Shown here piece after piece: positions 6,513-8,225 of a stretch of 8,225 nucleotides of DNA. The DNA is from Acidobacteriota bacterium. GTDB taxonomy: Bacteria > Acidobacteriota > Terriglobia > Terriglobales > Acidobacteriaceae. Every line of letters begins with the position of its first letter. Positions within the stretch are counted from its first letter, which is position 1. The stretch is from positions 1 to 8,225 of the forward strand of contig JAJYBT010000070.1 of assembly GCA_021778875.1 (NCBI GenBank). The letters are read 5' to 3'. A program made the translations under genes and the position numbers. Below the pieces are notes generated by a model. It saw only the letters and a list, made by a program, of their open reading frames with translations. It was not told the origin of the DNA and did no database searches.

Positions 6513-7604
6513 TCATGACCAGGGCTTCGAGCGGGCAACGGATATGCCGCGAATGTCGTTCGGATATTTGCCCGAAACGGCGCAATAGAAGTGGTAGAGG
6601 ACGCCGTCTGCGGTGACCACGGAGGGCTTGTGCGCGTAGTCATCGTCCACTGTTCCCGGGGCCCCGGCGTCAACCAGGATGCGATTCACCTTTTGCGGAT
6701 GAAATGGGTCGCGCCCGATTGCCAGCAGGTCGCGCGCCTTGCCGTCCGAACTGAGTCCGTAATAGAAAATTGCCCATTCCCGGCCGTGACGAACGACGCA
6801 GGGGTCGCTGACGAAGCGATCGTCCCAGGAGCCTTCCGGTCCGTTTCGCAGGATTGGATTGCTCTTGTAGCGGGTCCAGTGAAGCAGGTCCTTTGAGGTT
6901 GCAATGCCGGTCTGTTCGCGCCAGGCTCCGCCATGCGCCTTTGGATCGGGGCGGGTTTTGGCGTTGTAGAAGAGATAGTAAACGCCATCGGCATGGACCA
7001 GGCAGGGCTTATACAGCCCGCCCTGCTCCCATGGGGCCGCGTCGTGGTCGTCGGAGCGGAGGATGGGCGGGCCAAGTTCCCAGTGCATCAAATCCTTGCT
7101 GCGGCACAGGCCAATCACGGCAGGGCCTGACTCGTAACCGGCTTCAGGATATGCGTGCCATGCGCCCAGAAATTCTCCATCCACGCGGCGAAGATTGCCT
7201 GGACCGGAGAGGTCGTTTTCCCGAAGGATCCAGTTCATGGCGATGTTATAGCGGGTGATGGATGAGGAAGGATCGCGGCGAAGGATGCATCCGAGGCGCT
7301 TCCAGTGAATGAGGTCGGTGGAAGATGCCAATCCGGTCTGATAGCCGGTGCCGTCATATCCGACGTAGGTCATGTAGAAGATGCGGTCATGATGAAAGAC
7401 GAAAGGACAGTCAACCGATTTGGAATCGAATGCTGCAGGATCGTCGGACTTTGCGAGAACCAGCTTGCCGTATTTGTAGGGCGTCAGATACGGTGCGGGA
7501 TCGGGAGCGCCCGCCTCTGCGAACAGTGTGCCACCGCGGAGCGCGCCGCAGGCTGCGAGCATTGTCAGGGATGAATGATGAAGGAAGGTTCTGCGTGTGG
7601 GCAT
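6513..7604 (-). CDS. Tat-exported five-bladed beta-propeller glycosidase, GH43-like
   Basis: A 363-residue exported protein with the blade pattern of the GH43/GH32/GH117-type five-bladed propeller superfamily. Start ATG 7604 gives a twin-arginine signal (MPTRRTFL, R4-R5) and has AGGAG four bases upstream; an in-frame extension to 7778 lacks support. Two maturation routes are possible: cleavage after A29-E30-A31, or lipidation at C19, since LAAC (16-19) fits a lipobox. Blades show as repeated strand pairs: SVDCPFVFHHDRIFYMTYVG (63-82), ESGPAVIGLCRSKDLMHWE (158-176), GGLYKPCLVHADGVYYLFYN (195-214), VSDPCVVRHGREWAIFYYG (265-283) and YAHKPSVVTADGVLYHFY (323-340). Three copies of S-x-DL-x-HW (95-101, 169-175, 237-243) mark blade ends. 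Candidate acidic catalytic residues are D65, E193 and D267, but these are positional guesses. Substrate could be arabinose-, galactose- or anhydrogalactose-containing glycan. It leads the minus-strand pair with the dehydrogenase. Fold is likely, exact GH family open. Confidence 0.78.
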   Translation of the reverse strand: MPTRRTFLHHSSLTMLAACGALRGGTLFAEAGAPDPAPYLTPYKYGKLVLAKSDDPAAFDSKSVDCPFVFHHDRIFYMTYVGYDGTGYQTGLASSTDLIHWKRLGCILRRDPSSSITRYNIAMNWILRENDLSGPGNLRRVDGEFLGAWHAYPEAGYESGPAVIGLCRSKDLMHWELGPPILRSDDHDAAPWEQGGLYKPCLVHADGVYYLFYNAKTRPDPKAHGGAWREQTGIATSKDLLHWTRYKSNPILRNGPEGSWDDRFVSDPCVVRHGREWAIFYYGLSSDGKARDLLAIGRDPFHPQKVNRILVDAGAPGTVDDDYAHKPSVVTADGVLYHFYCAVSGKYPNDIRGISVARSKPWS

Positions 7605-7608
7605 GGGG

Positions 7609-7613
7609 CTCCT
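7609..7613 (-). promoter_or_regulatory. Ribosome binding site of the propeller glycosidase gene
   Basis: The minus strand reads AGGAG, then CCCC, then the ATG at 7604. The core match is good but the four-base spacing is short. Together with the Tat motif right after the ATG it supports this start over upstream in-frame ones. Confidence 0.5.
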
Positions 7614-7652
7614 GGGCCTGTGCGACGTACTGAAGATTCCGTGATCGTTGCG

Positions 7653-7681
7653 ATGATACATGGGCGCACGGACAGTGTGGA
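7653..7681 (-). promoter_or_regulatory. Putative sigma-70-type promoter for the propeller glycosidase and dehydrogenase genes
   Basis: On the minus strand TCCACA (7681-7676, four of six matches to TTGACA) is followed after exactly 17 bases by TATCAT (7658-7653, five of six matches to TATAAT). The site lies about 50 bases upstream of the glycosidase start, in the gap after the ppdK hairpin, where a promoter is expected. Found by eye only; in GC-rich DNA chance matches of this quality occur. Confidence 0.35.
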
Positions 7682-7762
7682 GTGCCGCTCGGCTTGCCCT
7701 CGGATGAACGAGCCGCGTCGTGCGTCTGCCGGCGTTGCCGGAGCAGCTATGCTCTGAATGCA

Positions 7763-7794
7763 GCAGGGGCGCAACCAATTGGCCGCGCCCCTGC
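7763..7794 (-). terminator. Perfect GC-rich hairpin after ppdK, probable transcription end without a U-tract
   Basis: A ten-base perfect inverted repeat, GCAGGGGCGC (7763-7772) and GCGCCCCTGC (7785-7794), encloses a 12-base loop that contains the palindrome CCAATTGG. It begins 21 bases past the ppdK stop codon. Neither strand has a run of T after the stem, so it is not a classical intrinsic terminator; it may act as a U-less terminator or as a transcript-stabilising 3' stem. It separates ppdK from the glycosidase promoter region. Confidence 0.5.
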
Positions 7795-7815
7795 CGTTTC
7801 GCCGGTTGTGTGTGA

Positions 7816-8225
7816 CTAGCTGGTGCCCTGGTGCAGGTCTGGCCCCGTTTGTTTCTCCTGGAGTGCCGCCTGCGCTGCTGCCAGCCTGGCCGTCAACAAC
7901 CGGAAGGGCGAGCAGGAGACGTAGTTGAGCCCGATCTTGTGGCAGAACTTGACGGACTCGGGATCGCCGCCATGCTCGCCGCAAATACCCACCTTGAGGT
8001 TGGGCCGGGTGTTGCGTCCCTTGGCCGTGGCCATCTTCACCAGCAGTCCCACGCCCGCCTGGTCAAGGGTGGCGAAGGGGTCCTGCTTGAAGATGCCGGC
8101 CTTGAGATACGCCGGCAGGAAGTGGTTGATGTCGTCGCGCGAGATGCCGTAGGTGGTCTGCGTGAGGTCGTTGGTGCCGAAGCTGAAGAACTCGGCTTCT
8201 TCGGCGATTTGTTCAGCGGTGAGCG
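7816..8225 (-). CDS. ppdK: Pyruvate, phosphate dikinase, C-terminal part; 5' end outside window
   Basis: The frame is open to the window edge and ends at TAG (7818-7816); about 136 residues are visible. The enzyme interconverts pyruvate, ATP and phosphate with phosphoenolpyruvate, AMP and pyrophosphate in the cytoplasm, feeding gluconeogenesis or an ATP-sparing glycolysis. The visible part is the end of the PEP/pyruvate-binding TIM barrel. It includes [14 protein letters not shown] with the substrate-binding Asn (codon 8172-8170) and [10 protein letters not shown] with the catalytic Cys (codon 7983-7981), followed by the family-typical tail YVSCSPFR and [10 protein letters not shown]. The extra C-terminal residues [14 protein letters not shown] are not conserved family sequence as far as I can tell. 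It runs in the same direction as the glycosidase gene but is separated by 211 bases and a hairpin, so it is probably a separate transcription unit. The identification is secure from the motifs. Confidence 0.96.
   Translation of the reverse strand, partial: LTAEQIAEEAEFFSFGTNDLTQTTYGISRDDINHFLPAYLKAGIFKQDPFATLDQAGVGLLVKMATAKGRNTRPNLKVGICGEHGGDPESVKFCHKIGLNYVSCSPFRLLTARLAAAQAALQEKQTGPDLHQGTS

Noticed and set aside
6473..6673. N-terminal extension of the dehydrogenase to an upstream ATG at 6673
   Set aside because: It would overlap the preceding glycosidase gene by 161 bases, adds non-family sequence, and the ATG at 6472 has a good ribosome binding site.
7605..7778. N-terminal extension of the propeller glycosidase to 7778
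   Set aside because: It would bury the twin-arginine signal inside the protein and run through the likely promoter; the ATG at 7604 has an AGGAG site.

Overview
The window is a compact, gene-dense piece of bacterial chromosome (roughly 60% GC by eye) devoted mostly to breaking down glycans rich in deoxysugars. Six protein genes cover nearly all of it. No RNA gene, CRISPR array, insertion sequence or long repeat was seen. Base composition, weak Shine-Dalgarno sites, secreted glycosidases with Sec or Tat signals, and the flavour of the proteins suggest an acidobacterium (Acidobacteriaceae-like). This is inference; Verrucomicrobiota or Planctomycetota are not excluded.

Plus strand, 1-5415: three genes in a row, with gaps of 63 and 69 bases, probably one operon. 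The first is the C-terminal part of an anaerobic sulfatase-maturating enzyme (radical SAM/SPASM), cut by the window start and carrying an extra SEC-C zinc motif at its end. Next is a secreted GH29 alpha-L-fucosidase, then a large secreted GH78 alpha-L-rhamnosidase. No SusC/SusD-type transport pair is present in the window.

Minus strand, 7604-5441: two genes 40 bases apart, converging on the rhamnosidase gene with only 25 bases between stop codons. The first encodes a Tat-exported five-bladed beta-propeller glycosidase of the GH43-like superfamily. The second encodes a cytoplasmic zinc-dependent medium-chain sugar/polyol dehydrogenase. A plausible promoter lies in the 211-base gap upstream.

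Minus strand, 8225-7816: the C-terminal end of pyruvate phosphate dikinase (ppdK), a central-metabolism gene that flanks the glycan locus. It is followed by a perfect GC-rich hairpin that probably ends its transcript.

Working model (inference): the locus attacks a fucose- and rhamnose-containing glycan outside the cytoplasm. The maturase activates one or more formylglycine sulfatases, probably encoded upstream, that strip sulfate. The fucosidase, rhamnosidase and propeller enzyme then release sugars, and the dehydrogenase may oxidise one of the products inside the cell. All families are known; the points worth a second look are the SEC-C tail on the maturase, the altered active-site motif of the fucosidase, the unassigned propeller enzyme with a possible Tat-lipoprotein signal, and the combination of sulfatase maturation with deoxysugar hydrolases.
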